Positions 56,684 through 64,000 of a DNA stretch of 64,000 bases are shown in pieces. The notes under the pieces are model-generated. The model was given only the letters and a program-made list of their open reading frames with translations. It was not told the DNA's origin and did not search any database. This DNA is from Nocardiopsis alba DSM 43377 (lineage in GTDB: Bacteria > Actinomycetota > Actinomycetes > Streptosporangiales > Streptosporangiaceae): positions 1-64,000 of the forward strand of contig NZ_ANAC01000009.1 in NCBI RefSeq assembly GCF_000341225.1, written 5' to 3'. Within the stretch, counting starts at the first letter, position 1. Each line of letters opens with the position of its first letter. A program made the position numbers and the translations under genes.

Positions 56684-56882
56684 CGTCGCTCTCGTCTTCC
56701 CACGTCGCGTTTGTTCGGGGCAGTCGCCCAGCGTATCGGCCCCCGGATACCGGACCGAACCGTCCGCCCCTCCCGGACCCCCTCCACCAGGCGTGCGAAA
56801 ACCCTTTCTCTCGGGCAGGATCGGGCATGGGACAGACCCACACGATCCGATCGACGCACGAGGACCACGGGGGACACCAGCC

Positions 56883-57653
56883 ATGTCAGAGCCGACCACG
56901 GGCCTGGGAATCGACATCGGCGGCAGCGGTATCAAGGGGGCCCCGGTCGACCTGGACTCCGGGGAGTTCCTCCGCGATCGCCTCAAGATCCTCACCCCCG
57001 AACGTCCCGGCCCCGAGGCCGTGGCGGCGATCGTCGCCGAGATCGCCGACCACTTCCCGGAGGCCGCGGGCACCCCGCTCGGCGTCACCTTCCCCGGCGT
57101 GGTCCAGAACGGGACGGTGCGCACCGCCGCGAACCTGCCCGGCCCCTGGGTGGGGACCGACGCGCGGGCCCTGTTCTCCCAGGCCACCGGGCGGCCGGTC
57201 CGCGTGCTCAACGACGCCGACGCCGCCGCTCTGGCCGAGGCCCGCTACGGGGCCGCGAAGGGCGTGCTCGGCACGGTCCTGATGACGACCCTGGGCACCG
57301 GGATCGGTACGGCGCTGGTGGTGGACGGGCGGCTGGTCCCCAACACCGAGTTCGGCCACCTGGAGATCGACGGGCACGACGCGGAGACACGAGCCTCGTC
57401 CGGCGCCAGGAAACGGGACGAGTTGTCCTACCAGGCGTGGGCCCGAAAACGCCTGAACCGCTACTACCGGGTGATCGAGGACCTGCTGTGGCCCGACCTG
57501 ATCGTGGTCGGCGGCGGGGTCAGCCGCAAGGCCGACCGTTTCCTCCCCCACCTGGACATCCGCACCCCGATCGTGCCGGCGACGCTGCGCAACACCGCCG
57601 GGATCGTCGGCGCGGCCCTGGCCGCGACCGAGGACCACGCCCGACACGCCTAG
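56883..57653 (+). CDS. ppgK: polyphosphate glucokinase (ROK family)
   Basis: A 256-residue ROK sugar kinase of the PpgK type: phosphorylates glucose with polyphosphate or ATP. It starts [20 protein letters not shown] (phosphate-1 motif DIGGSGIKG, about 11-19), with [40 protein letters not shown] and the PpgK signature [20 protein letters not shown]. The zinc-cysteine motif of ordinary ROK kinases is missing, as expected for PpgK. Start ATG 56883 with GGGGGA upstream. It is divergent from trmI and interrupts the usual trmI - M50 order. Confidence 0.92.
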   Translation: MSEPTTGLGIDIGGSGIKGAPVDLDSGEFLRDRLKILTPERPGPEAVAAIVAEIADHFPEAAGTPLGVTFPGVVQNGTVRTAANLPGPWVGTDARALFSQATGRPVRVLNDADAAALAEARYGAAKGVLGTVLMTTLGTGIGTALVVDGRLVPNTEFGHLEIDGHDAETRASSGARKRDELSYQAWARKRLNRYYRVIEDLLWPDLIVVGGGVSRKADRFLPHLDIRTPIVPATLRNTAGIVGAALAATEDHARHA

Positions 57654-57688
57654 GACGGTGGAGCCGGGTCTCCGGATGCCCGGGGCGA

Positions 57689-57720
57689 CGCGGATCCCGG
57701 AGGAGAAGGGGGGATCCGCG
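57689..57720 (+). terminator. hairpin after ppgK
   Basis: Perfect 10-bp stem CGCGGATCCC / GGGATCCGCG with a 12-nt loop, 36 nt after the ppgK stop. Confidence 0.8.
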
Positions 57721-57972
57721 CCGCCCCTGTCGGGGCCGAGGGGCCGGGCAAGGTCTGGAGCCCGGGTCTCGCCGTCTCGGGGAAAACGGCGGACCCGGGC
57801 CCGGAGGGGGCGCCCGACCCCGGGGAGGGAACGGCACTACCAGGCACCCGTCAAGGGGTGGAGGCCACCGCCCCGATCACGCACCGGGGCGGCTTCGGGT
57901 GTCGGGCGGGTCCGGAGCCCGCGCAGAGGGAGACTGGGTTCGGGCCTCGACCCGGACACCGCCCCACACCCG

Positions 57973-58020
57973 GGGCTGTGCCTTGGCACAGCCCGTACTC
58001 ACGCGGGCCGCGACCCGCGT
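57973..58020 (-). terminator. tandem hairpins after the 111-aa gene
   Basis: Two hairpins: ACGCGGG/CCCGCGT (58001-58007 with 58014-58020) and a perfect GGGCTGTGCC/GGCACAGCCC (57973-57982 with 57985-57994, TT loop). The first is 14 nt after the stop of the minus-strand gene. Confidence 0.75.
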
Positions 58021-58033
58021 GTATGTCTTCTTC

Positions 58034-58369
58034 TCAGCCGTCCTCGACGGCCGCCATCACACCGACGATCCTGCGAACGGCGTCGGAGGTCCGCTCCACC
58101 GGCGTCAACGGGACCCCCGTCGACGAATCGGCCGTCCCGTCCCGGGACGGCCATCGCATCCACCACCACAGGTCTCCGCGGTGCGGCCGCAGGGCGGCGC
58201 CCTGAGGTCGGGCGGCGGGGCCCGTGTGGACGATGCCCCGGGCACCGTCCTCCCTGGCCTCGATCCCACGTGAACGCAGTTCGGTCGCCATCCCCCGCAG
58301 TGCCAGGGCGGCGAGGCCCTCGTACCTCGCCAGGCTCGGGCTCCCCGCGGGCGGCGTCTCCACGGTCAC
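58034..58369 (-). CDS. small protein divergent from XRE regulator, 111 aa
   Basis: From GTG 58369, after a consensus-quality SD AAGGAGG (spacing 9), this encodes 111 residues beginning VTVETPPAGSPSLARYEGLA. It has an N-terminal helix (AALALRGMATELRSRGIEAR), a WWWMRWPSRDG patch and a C-terminal helix (TSDAVRRIVGVMAAVEDG). It resembles small proteins that sit beside XRE regulators in Streptomyces (DUF397-like neighbours) in context, but not clearly in sequence. It is divergent from the XRE gene across a 163-nt spacer. Function unknown. Confidence 0.55.
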   Translation of the reverse strand: MTVETPPAGSPSLARYEGLAALALRGMATELRSRGIEAREDGARGIVHTGPAARPQGAALRPHRGDLWWWMRWPSRDGTADSSTGVPLTPVERTSDAVRRIVGVMAAVEDG

Positions 58370-58532
58370 GTGTTCCGACCTCCTTCCGGCTCCGACGGCG
58401 ACACCCGCCGGACCCACAACCCCACTGTGCCGCATCCCCGGGCCCTCGGAACGCCCGTATGCGGATCACGCATCACACCTTCTTTTTCACACATAGCCAC
58501 CAAGGCGCTCCGGAATCCCTAACCTAAGGCCC

Positions 58533-59837
58533 ATGCCCCAACCTGACGGCCTTCCCCAGGACCTGTGGACCCGACCGCGCATGGCCGCCGCTCTCGCGAG
58601 CTGCGACATCCCGACGGTCATCGAAGGCGTGCGCGCCGCGCGCGGCTGGTCCCAGGGCGAGCTCGCCCGAGAGCTCACCTACTCACAGAGCTGGGTCTCC
58701 CGCGTCGTCAACGGGCAGCAGTCCCTCACCGTCGGGCAGGTCCGGGAACTGGCACGGCGACTCGACATCCCGTTGCACCTGATCCGCTTCGGCGGCCTGC
58801 CGCAGGAGGGCACCATCCTGGGCCCGGCCCCCACGAGGCGACGCCCCGCGGGGGGCACGCTCGTGCCGGGCGGCATCGTCCTCCCGAACTTCCCGGCCCC
58901 GGGCGAACACACGGGCCACCACGGCGTCGACGAGACCACCGCCCCCGCCCTGCGCTCCATCACCGGCGGGCAGCGTCGCATGGACGCCACCTCGCCCGCG
59001 CGTCACCTGCTGCCCAGCGCGACCACTCACGTGCACCTGGCCGAGCAGATGCTCACGAGCTCGCGCGGGACACCCTTCCACACCGAACTCAGCGCCGCCG
59101 CCAGCGAGGCCTCCGGCTTCGCCGCCTGGCTCAACGCCGACCTCGGGGACATGGGATCGGCGCGTATGCACTACCGCACCGCCGTGATCCGAGCCCGCCA
59201 GGCGGGGATGCGGCTGCTCGACGTGTACATGCTGGGTTCGCTGGCCTCCTTCGAGATCGAGACCGCCGAGGATCCCGAGCTGGGGCTGGGGCTGGTCCAG
59301 GAGGCCGAACACGTTCTGGGCCCCGACGCGCACCCCACCGCCCGCGCCTGGCTGGCCTGTATCGGCGCCCTCGCCCACGCCGGCCTGGGCGATCGCGCGG
59401 CGGCCCTGGGCGCCCTGCGTCACGCGGAACGCGAGGTCTCCGGCCCCGACAACGCCCACCCGCCCTGGCCCTGGGTGTTCGCCTTCGACGAGGCCAAGGT
59501 CGCCGGCTACCGCGCCCTGGTGGGGGTACGTCTGCGCACCCCGCACGAGGCCCGCGCCGCCTTCGCCGAGGCCGTGGCGCCCTCTTCCCGCAACGTCAAG
59601 CAGTCCGCCCTGCTCAAGGTCGAGCTGGCCTCCGCCCACGCCGAGGCCGGGGACGTCGACGAGGCCTTCCGGCTGGCCCAGGAGGCCCTGACCACCGGGA
59701 TGCGTTTCGCCTCCGAGAGGGTCATGGGCCGGGTGCGCTCCTTCCGCAAGGGCTATAGGGGTCCCCACGCGACCTGCGTCGAGGACCTCGACAACAGGCT
59801 TTCGACCCTGGTTACCTCCGTCCCCGACAATGGGTAG
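58533..59837 (+). CDS. XRE-family regulator with TPR-like C-terminus
   Basis: A 434-residue regulator. The HTH_3 domain is about residues 28-85 (VIEGVRAARGWSQGELAREL, TYSQSWVSRVVNGQQSLTVG). Residues about 150-420 are helical repeats with TPR-like pairs: HVHLAEQMLTSSRGTPFHTE, AWLNADLGDMGSARMHYRTA, AWLACIGALAHAGLGDRAAA and VELASAHAEAGDVDEAFRLA. This layout is typical of Streptomyces-type XRE/TPR regulators that bind peptides or partner proteins. The start ATG 58533 has AAGG close upstream. It is 33 nt from the SLOG gene on the same strand, so the two form a unit. Confidence 0.82.
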   Translation: MPQPDGLPQDLWTRPRMAAALASCDIPTVIEGVRAARGWSQGELARELTYSQSWVSRVVNGQQSLTVGQVRELARRLDIPLHLIRFGGLPQEGTILGPAPTRRRPAGGTLVPGGIVLPNFPAPGEHTGHHGVDETTAPALRSITGGQRRMDATSPARHLLPSATTHVHLAEQMLTSSRGTPFHTELSAAASEASGFAAWLNADLGDMGSARMHYRTAVIRARQAGMRLLDVYMLGSLASFEIETAEDPELGLGLVQEAEHVLGPDAHPTARAWLACIGALAHAGLGDRAAALGALRHAEREVSGPDNAHPPWPWVFAFDEAKVAGYRALVGVRLRTPHEARAAFAEAVAPSSRNVKQSALLKVELASAHAEAGDVDEAFRLAQEALTTGMRFASERVMGRVRSFRKGYRGPHATCVEDLDNRLSTLVTSVPDNG

Positions 59838-59870
59838 AAACCCGGCGCGAACGAACGACAGGGAGGTCAT

Positions 59871-60344
59871 GTGATCCGTATCGGCATCACCGGGCACCGC
59901 AACCTGGCCCCGGAGGTGAGCGACCACGTCGCCGGGCTGGTCAGGGAGCACCTGGAGCCCCACGGACACGCCATGGTCGGGTTGTCCTGCCTCGCCGACG
60001 GGGCCGACTCGGTCTTCGCCGAGGTCGTCCTGGAGGCCGGCGCCCCGTTGGAGGCCGTCATCCCCGCCTCCGGCTACCGCGAGGCGCTGCCGGTCGAACA
60101 CCACACGCTCTACGATCGTCTCCTGGCCCAGGCGGTCCTGGTCCACGAACTGCCGCACACCGCCTCCGAACCCCGGGCCCACATGGCCGCCGGACGTCTG
60201 CTCGTCGAACGGAGCGACCGGATCCTCGCGGTCTGGGACGGGCTCCCCGCGCGCGGTCCCGGCGGCACCGCCGACGTCGTCGCCTACGCCCGCGTCCTGG
60301 AACGCCCGGTCACGGTCCTGTGGCCCCAGGGGGTCCGACGCTGA
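59871..60344 (+). CDS. SLOG-domain (DprA/YspA-like) protein
   Basis: A 157-residue SLOG-family Rossmann protein: GITGHRNLAPEVSDHV, LSCLADGADSVFAEVVLEAG, VIPASGYREALPVE and LVERSDRILAVWDGLPARGP are the nucleotide/ligand-binding motifs typical of DUF1273/YspA/LOG-like proteins. These proteins bind nucleotides or nucleotide-derived signals, and in some defence systems they act as sensors. Start GTG 59871 after GGGAGG. It is partnered with the XRE/TPR regulator upstream and ends inside a terminator stem convergent with the M50 protease. Confidence 0.8.
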   Translation: MIRIGITGHRNLAPEVSDHVAGLVREHLEPHGHAMVGLSCLADGADSVFAEVVLEAGAPLEAVIPASGYREALPVEHHTLYDRLLAQAVLVHELPHTASEPRAHMAAGRLLVERSDRILAVWDGLPARGPGGTADVVAYARVLERPVTVLWPQGVRR

Positions 60345-60360
60345 GCGGACACGGACCCCC
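60329..60360. terminator. bidirectional hairpin after SLOG gene and M50 gene
   Basis: Perfect 9-bp stem GGGGGTCCG / CGGACCCCC (60329-60337, 60352-60360) with a 14-nt loop that includes the SLOG stop codon; 15 nt from the M50 stop. Confidence 0.75.
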
Positions 60361-60374
60361 TCGCCCCCGGGGCC

Positions 60375-61535
60375 TCAGCTCCGCCCCCGCCCCGTCATCG
60401 CCGCGTTCACGTCGCTCGCCCGTAGGACACCGAACACGCCACCGTCCTCCTCCACCACCAGATACTCCGGCAGCGGATGGCGTACGAGCCGTTCCAAGAG
60501 CTCCTCGCCCTCCTCCCCCGCCGGCACCCGGGAGTACTCCGTCAACGCCCGTGCCACGTCCGAGACCGGTACCCAGGCGCGTCGGGCGTCGGAGATCGCC
60601 TCGGCCGCCGCGGGATGCATCACCGAGATCGGCGTCCCCGCCGAGTCGGCCACCACCACCGCCTCGGCGCCCGCCTCCCGGAGCATCGCGTCGGCCCGCG
60701 CCAACGGAAGATCGGCGGTCACCACCACGGCGGGGCGGGCGAGCTCCCGGGCGCGCAGCCCCGGCACCCGCGACCGCACCCGCGCGTTGCGCAGGGCCTC
60801 CCCGGCCCCCAGCCACATGAACCCGGCCAGGAAGAGCCCCCACGCCACGGCCCAGGGTCCCGGGGTGGTGCCCGCGCTCCACGCGAGCAGGAACGGCAGG
60901 GCGGCCACGCCCAAGGCCAGGATCCGGCCTCCCCATGCCGCGACCACACCGGCGGTGTGCGGCCGACCCGTCAGCTTCCAGACGCCGGCCCGCAACAGTC
61001 GTCCCCCGTCCAGGGGCAGCCCCGGCAACAGGTTGAACACGCCCACCAGCAGGTTGGCGATCCACAGTTGGAAGAGCAGTTCGCCGGTGACCGTGAACGG
61101 GTCGGCCAGCCGCGCCAGCCCGTACGCGCCCGCCGCCAGCACCAGGGACAGCAAGGGGCCGGAGAAGGCGATCCAGAACTCCCGTCCCGGGGTGGGCGCC
61201 TCCCTGTCGATCTCCGAGACCCCGCCCAGGACGTACAGCACGATCCGTCGCACCGGCAGTCCGTACCAGCGCGCCACCACCGAATGCGCCAGCTCGTGCA
61301 CCAGGACCGACGCGTAGAGCAGCACCGCGAAGACGAAGGCCAACAGGTACGCCGAGGGGCCCAGGGCCAGACGGGTCTGGACGATTCCTCCGTAGACCAG
61401 CGTGATCAGCACCGCCACGATCCACCACGAGGAGGTCACGTAGACCGGCACCCCGAAGGGACGACCGATCAGTAACCCCGGCTTCCGGGAACGGGAGTCG
61501 GGGCGAGGCGCGGAGGGGTCACTACCGTTGGTCAC
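60375..61535 (-). CDS. site-2 protease (M50) with CBS pair
   Basis: A 386-residue intramembrane metalloprotease. The HEXXH zinc site is VHELAHS, the second motif NLLPGLPLDGGR gives the third ligand Asp, and about six membrane helices surround them. After residue 245 there are two CBS motifs (RARELARPAVVVTADLPLAR, AEAVVVADSAGTPISVMHP and VEEDGGVFGVLRASDVNAAM). In bacteria such enzymes cleave membrane-bound regulators; CBS pairs often bind adenosyl ligands. It stands beside the Pup-proteasome cluster in many actinobacteria. Start GTG 61535 lacks a good SD; TAGTCT lies 6 nt upstream, suggesting a leaderless transcript. Confidence 0.9.
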   Translation of the reverse strand: MTNGSDPSAPRPDSRSRKPGLLIGRPFGVPVYVTSSWWIVAVLITLVYGGIVQTRLALGPSAYLLAFVFAVLLYASVLVHELAHSVVARWYGLPVRRIVLYVLGGVSEIDREAPTPGREFWIAFSGPLLSLVLAAGAYGLARLADPFTVTGELLFQLWIANLLVGVFNLLPGLPLDGGRLLRAGVWKLTGRPHTAGVVAAWGGRILALGVAALPFLLAWSAGTTPGPWAVAWGLFLAGFMWLGAGEALRNARVRSRVPGLRARELARPAVVVTADLPLARADAMLREAGAEAVVVADSAGTPISVMHPAAAEAISDARRAWVPVSDVARALTEYSRVPAGEEGEELLERLVRHPLPEYLVVEEDGGVFGVLRASDVNAAMTGRGRS

Positions 61536-61541
61536 GGCCCC

Positions 61542-61547
61542 AGACTA
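61542..61547 (-). promoter_or_regulatory. putative -10 element of M50 gene (leaderless start)
   Basis: TAGTCT on the minus strand, 6 nt before GTG 61535. The whole divergent spacer to the RecB-like gene is only 49 bp, so both mRNAs must have very short or no leaders. Confidence 0.45.
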
Positions 61548-61572
61548 TGACGACCCTCCGCCGGTCCTCTCA

Positions 61573-61578
61573 TAGGCT
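61573..61578 (+). promoter_or_regulatory. putative -10 element of RecB-like gene (leaderless start)
   Basis: TAGGCT, 6 nt before ATG 61585, no SD between. Mirrors the M50 box on the other strand within the same 49-bp spacer. Confidence 0.45.
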
Positions 61579-61584
61579 CGGACC

Positions 61585-62388
61585 ATGACCACCGCTCCGC
61601 TGCCGACCGCCCTCTCGCCCTCCCGGGCCTCCGACTTCCTGCAATGCCCGCTGCTCTTCCGTTTCCGAACGATCGACCGGCTTCCCGAGAAGCCCAGCGC
61701 CGCCGCGCTGCGCGGAACCCTGGTCCACGCCTGCCTGGAGCGCCTCTACGAGCTTCCGGCCGAGAGCCGGACCCCTCGGAGCGCGCTCGACCTGGTCGAC
61801 CCGCAGTGGAAGCGGCTCCGGGAGAGCGACCCCGAGGTCGCCGAACAGCTCTTCCCCGACGGCGAGGGGCTCGACGCGTGGCTGGAGTCGGCCCGGAAGC
61901 TGGTCCGGCGCTACTTCGACCTGGAGAACCCGGTCACCCTGGAACCCCGGGAACGCGAGATGCGCCTCGAGGTGTCGTTGCCCACGGGTCTGCGCCTGCG
62001 GGGATACGTCGACCGTCTGGACGTGGCGCCCGCCGGCCAGATCAGAGTGGTCGACTACAAGACCGGGAAGTCGCCCCATCCCCGTTTCGAGGACAAGGCC
62101 CGCTTCCAGATCTTCTTCTACGCGGTCATGATCTGGCGCGATCTCGGGGTGGTCCCCGCCCGGCTCCAGCTCATCTACCTGGGCGACGGATCCGTGCGCT
62201 GGTACGACCCCACCGAGGAGGAACTCGCCGCGGCCGAGGCCGAGATCTCCGACATCTGGGAACGGATCGAGGCCGCCGGCCGCGCCGGTCGCTGGGAGCC
62301 CAAACGCAGCAAGCTCTGCGGTTGGTGCGAGCATCAGGCCCTGTGCCCGGAGTTCGGCGGCACCCCTCCCCCGCTGCCCACGGCCTGA
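61585..62388 (+). CDS. RecB-family PD-(D/E)XK nuclease with Fe-S cysteines
   Basis: A 267-residue PD-(D/E)XK nuclease of the RecB/AddB type. Four cysteines are placed as in iron-staple nucleases: Cys21 (FLQCPLLFRF) near the N-terminus and Cys245, Cys248, Cys254 (KLCGWCEHQALCPEFG). The active site is GYVDRLDVAPAGQIRVVDYK followed by TGKSP. Role likely DNA end processing or repair; stand-alone members like this sit beside trmI and the proteasome genes in actinobacteria. Start ATG 61585 (MTTAPLPTALSPSRASDFLQ) without SD; probably leaderless. Confidence 0.9.
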   Translation: MTTAPLPTALSPSRASDFLQCPLLFRFRTIDRLPEKPSAAALRGTLVHACLERLYELPAESRTPRSALDLVDPQWKRLRESDPEVAEQLFPDGEGLDAWLESARKLVRRYFDLENPVTLEPREREMRLEVSLPTGLRLRGYVDRLDVAPAGQIRVVDYKTGKSPHPRFEDKARFQIFFYAVMIWRDLGVVPARLQLIYLGDGSVRWYDPTEEELAAAEAEISDIWERIEAAGRAGRWEPKRSKLCGWCEHQALCPEFGGTPPPLPTA

Positions 62389-62440
62389 CATCGCCGTCGA
62401 CGAGGGAGCGGTCACTCGGAGTATGCGGCAGAATCGAAGC

Positions 62441-63136
62441 GTGCCCGTCTCAGTTCTCCTCGTCGACGACCAGCCCCTCGTGCGGGCCGGTTTCCGGATG
62501 ATCCTGGAAACGGCCCCGCACCTGTCCGTCGTGGGCGAGGCCTCCGACGGCCGCGAGGCCCTGCGCCGGGTCCGAGAGCTCCTCCCCGACGTGGTGCTGA
62601 TGGACCTGCGCATGCCCGGCGTCGACGGGGTGCGCGCCACCGCGGACATCCTCGCCTGGGCCGCGCCCCTCGGGCACAAGGTGCGCGTGCTGGCCCTGAC
62701 CACCTTCGACCTGGACGAGTACGCCATCGGAGCGCTGCGCGCGGGGGCCACCGGCTTCCTCCTCAAGGACGCGCCTCCGAGCGAGCTCATCGGCGCGGTG
62801 GAGGTGGTGGCCGACGGTTCGGCCGTGATCGCGCCGGCCGTCCTGCGCCGGCTCCTCGACCGCTTCTCCCCTCTCCTGCCCGACGTGGAGTCCGAACCCG
62901 AGACCGACGGGGCCGACCCCCTCACCTCCCGCGAACACGAGGTCCTGCGGCTGGTCGCCCGCGGCTGGTCCAACGCCGAGATCGCCGCACACCTCTTCTT
63001 GGGCGAGACCACCGTCAAGTCCCACGTGGGCAACATCCTCACCAAACTCGGCCTGCGCGACCGCGTCCAAGCGGTCGTCCACGCCTACGAAAGCGGACTC
63101 GTCCGCCCCGGACACGACCTTCCGTCCGACCACTGA
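62441..63136 (+). CDS. NarL/LuxR-type response regulator, orphan
   Basis: A 231-residue two-component response regulator: receiver domain with Asp9/Asp10 (LLVDDQPLVRAGF), phosphoacceptor Asp55 (VVLMDLRMPG), Thr in LALTTFD and Lys in FLLKDAPP, then a LuxR HTH (LTSREHEVLRLVARGWSNAE, TVKSHVGNILTKLG). No histidine kinase gene lies next to it in the window, so it is an orphan here. Start GTG 62441 (VPVSVLLVDD) is preferred to ATG 62423; the SD situation is poor for both, and a CAGAAT box lies 6 nt before the GTG. It follows the RecB-like gene by 52 nt. Confidence 0.88.
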   Translation: MPVSVLLVDDQPLVRAGFRMILETAPHLSVVGEASDGREALRRVRELLPDVVLMDLRMPGVDGVRATADILAWAAPLGHKVRVLALTTFDLDEYAIGALRAGATGFLLKDAPPSELIGAVEVVADGSAVIAPAVLRRLLDRFSPLLPDVESEPETDGADPLTSREHEVLRLVARGWSNAEIAAHLFLGETTVKSHVGNILTKLGLRDRVQAVVHAYESGLVRPGHDLPSDH

Positions 63137-63215
63137 ACCCACCCACGGCACCCATCGAGAACGCCCTGGGACCGGCGCGTCGTCACTCGGCGCCGACCGC
63201 GCGCGTTGACAGGAT

Positions 63216-63241
63216 GTCACCGGTGACCGAACTCACCGGTG
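63216..63241 (+). promoter_or_regulatory. palindrome plus repeat upstream of ThrE-like gene
   Basis: GTCACCGGTGAC is a perfect 12-bp palindrome (63216-63227), and TCACCGGTG recurs 16 nt later (63233-63241). A TTGACA-like -35 lies just before (63206). Possible operator; regulator unknown. Confidence 0.3.
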
Positions 63242-63355
63242 CCTCCGTATCGCGCGGGCGAACCCCGCCGTCCGACCGGGCGTCCCTCTGTGGGACCACC
63301 GAGGCGGTGCGCCGAACAGCAGGGTGAGGGCGACGGCGAGAAAACGGAGTACAAC

Positions 63356-64000
63356 GATGCCGAGCAAGCGGGGGCGGTCGGGGCCGCCGAGCGAGGAGAT
63401 CATGCTCAGCCGGATGCGCGACTGGCGCGCCGAGCACGAGCGGGACCTGACCCCTGACGACCTCGACGACGAGCAGGACGTCAAGCTTCCCGACGCGCGG
63501 GCGATCAACCTGATCCTCCGCGTGGGCGAACTCATGCTGGCCAGTGGTGAGAGCACCGAGGCCGTCAGCGAGTCCATGCTGAGCCTTTCGGTGGCCTTCG
63601 ACCTGCCCCGGTCGGAGGTCTCGGTCACCTTCACCACCATCTCGCTGTCCACCCACCCGGGCGGGGACAGCCCTCCGGTGACCGGTGAGCGGGTGGTGCG
63701 CCGCCGCACCCTGGACTACTTCAGGGTCAACGAGCTCCACACCCTCGTCCAGGAGGCCGCGCTCGGGCTCCTGGAACTGGAGGACGCCAACGCCCGGCTG
63801 GAGCAGATCCGCCGGGCCCGCATGCCCTACCCGAACTGGCTGATCGCCGTCGGCTTCGGCCTCATCGCCTCCAGCGCGAGCCTCATGGTGGGCGGTGGTC
63901 TGATCGTGGCGACCGTGGCCTTCCTCGCCACGGTGCTGGGCGACCGTACCGCGGTCTTCCTGGCCAATCGAGGCGTCGCCGAGTTCTACCAGATGGCCGC
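63356..64000 (+). CDS. ThrE-type threonine/serine exporter, 3' truncated by window
   Basis: The first 215 codons of a ThrE/DUF1212-family exporter, running off the right edge. The cytoplasmic N-terminal domain carries AINLILRVGELMLASGESTE (family E-S-T motif), then VTFTTISLSTHPGG and RRTLDYFRVNELHTLVQEAA; the first membrane helices begin at about residue 160 (WLIAVGFGLIASSASLMVGG). ThrE proteins export threonine and serine. Start ATG 63356 has GGAG 8 nt upstream. A long upstream region holds a palindrome. Confidence 0.85.

Larger units (their letters stand above)
57654..58033. other. 380-nt gap between ppgK and the small 111-aa gene
   Basis: Contains the ppgK terminator (57689-57720), no visible ORF with an SD, and tandem hairpins at 57973-58020. 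The DNA is very GC-rich and full of short repeats (CGGGTC/GGGTCTC words), so spurious frames are common here. Confidence 0.5.

Noticed and set aside
57654-58527. 289-codon plus-strand frame over the ppgK-XRE gap
   Set aside because: Arg/Pro/Ser-rich translation typical of GC shadow frames; crosses terminators and the opposite-strand small gene.

Overview
This 64 kb window comes from the chromosome of a high-GC actinomycete, very probably Nocardiopsis or a close relative. The main pointer is the exported chymotrypsin-fold protease at 50540-51694, whose 188-residue mature part closely matches the Nocardiopsis acid-resistant alkaline protease (NAPase/protease A) as I remember it. Mycothiol synthesis (mshC), a Pup-proteasome system, a DmdR/IdeR-type iron box, WYL-type PafBC and an F420-type DDN oxidoreductase all fit Actinobacteria. 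I see no rRNA or tRNA, insertion sequence, phage gene or CRISPR array. Almost everything reads as intact chromosomal genes.

Layout. 1-7250: end of a small membrane protein, HAD phosphatase, metH, PAC2 protein and a GT4 glycosyltransferase. 7300-13900: small ABATE-domain protein, HEAT-like protein, a coupled AraC-GNAT fusion/HelD helicase pair, DDN oxidoreductase and mshC. 14000-24400: small proteins, NRDE protein, CtpE-like P-type ATPase, a Nudix protein with a degraded box, NTF2-like protein, fxsA, lnt and the shared sugar-ABC ATPase msiK. 24591-28160: a compact group on one strand: prolyl-oligopeptidase-like protease, a 35-codon acidic peptide, a hairpin, and a JmjC-type oxygenase, with a convergent TetR gene after it. 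This is the best candidate here for an undescribed peptide-modification (RiPP-like) system. 29244-34952: FhuF-like iron reductase behind an iron box, a DUF4352-type protein, panD, AlkD-like repair protein and amine oxidase.

34934-63136 is the conserved actinobacterial 'Pup-proteasome neighbourhood', mostly on the minus strand. It holds helY, a lipid kinase, tatC, tatA and a fused pafBC, then a DUF3866-type protein, a formyltransferase and an FKBP lipoprotein. These are followed by pafA, prcA, prcB, pup, dop, arc and trmI, and finally a site-2 protease and a RecB-type nuclease. Two blocks interrupt it. The secreted NAPase gene sits between pup and dop. A ppgK - small protein - XRE/TPR regulator - SLOG block sits between trmI and the M50 protease. 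The window ends with an orphan LuxR-type response regulator and the start of a ThrE-type exporter.

Functionally, Dop deamidates Pup-Gln, PafA ligates Pup to targets, ARC unfolds them and PrcAB degrades them. PafBC is named for this neighbourhood but is a DNA-damage activator. Many genes end in strong GC-rich hairpins, so most units look short. Several genes have a TANNNT box 6-7 nt before the start codon and are probably leaderless.
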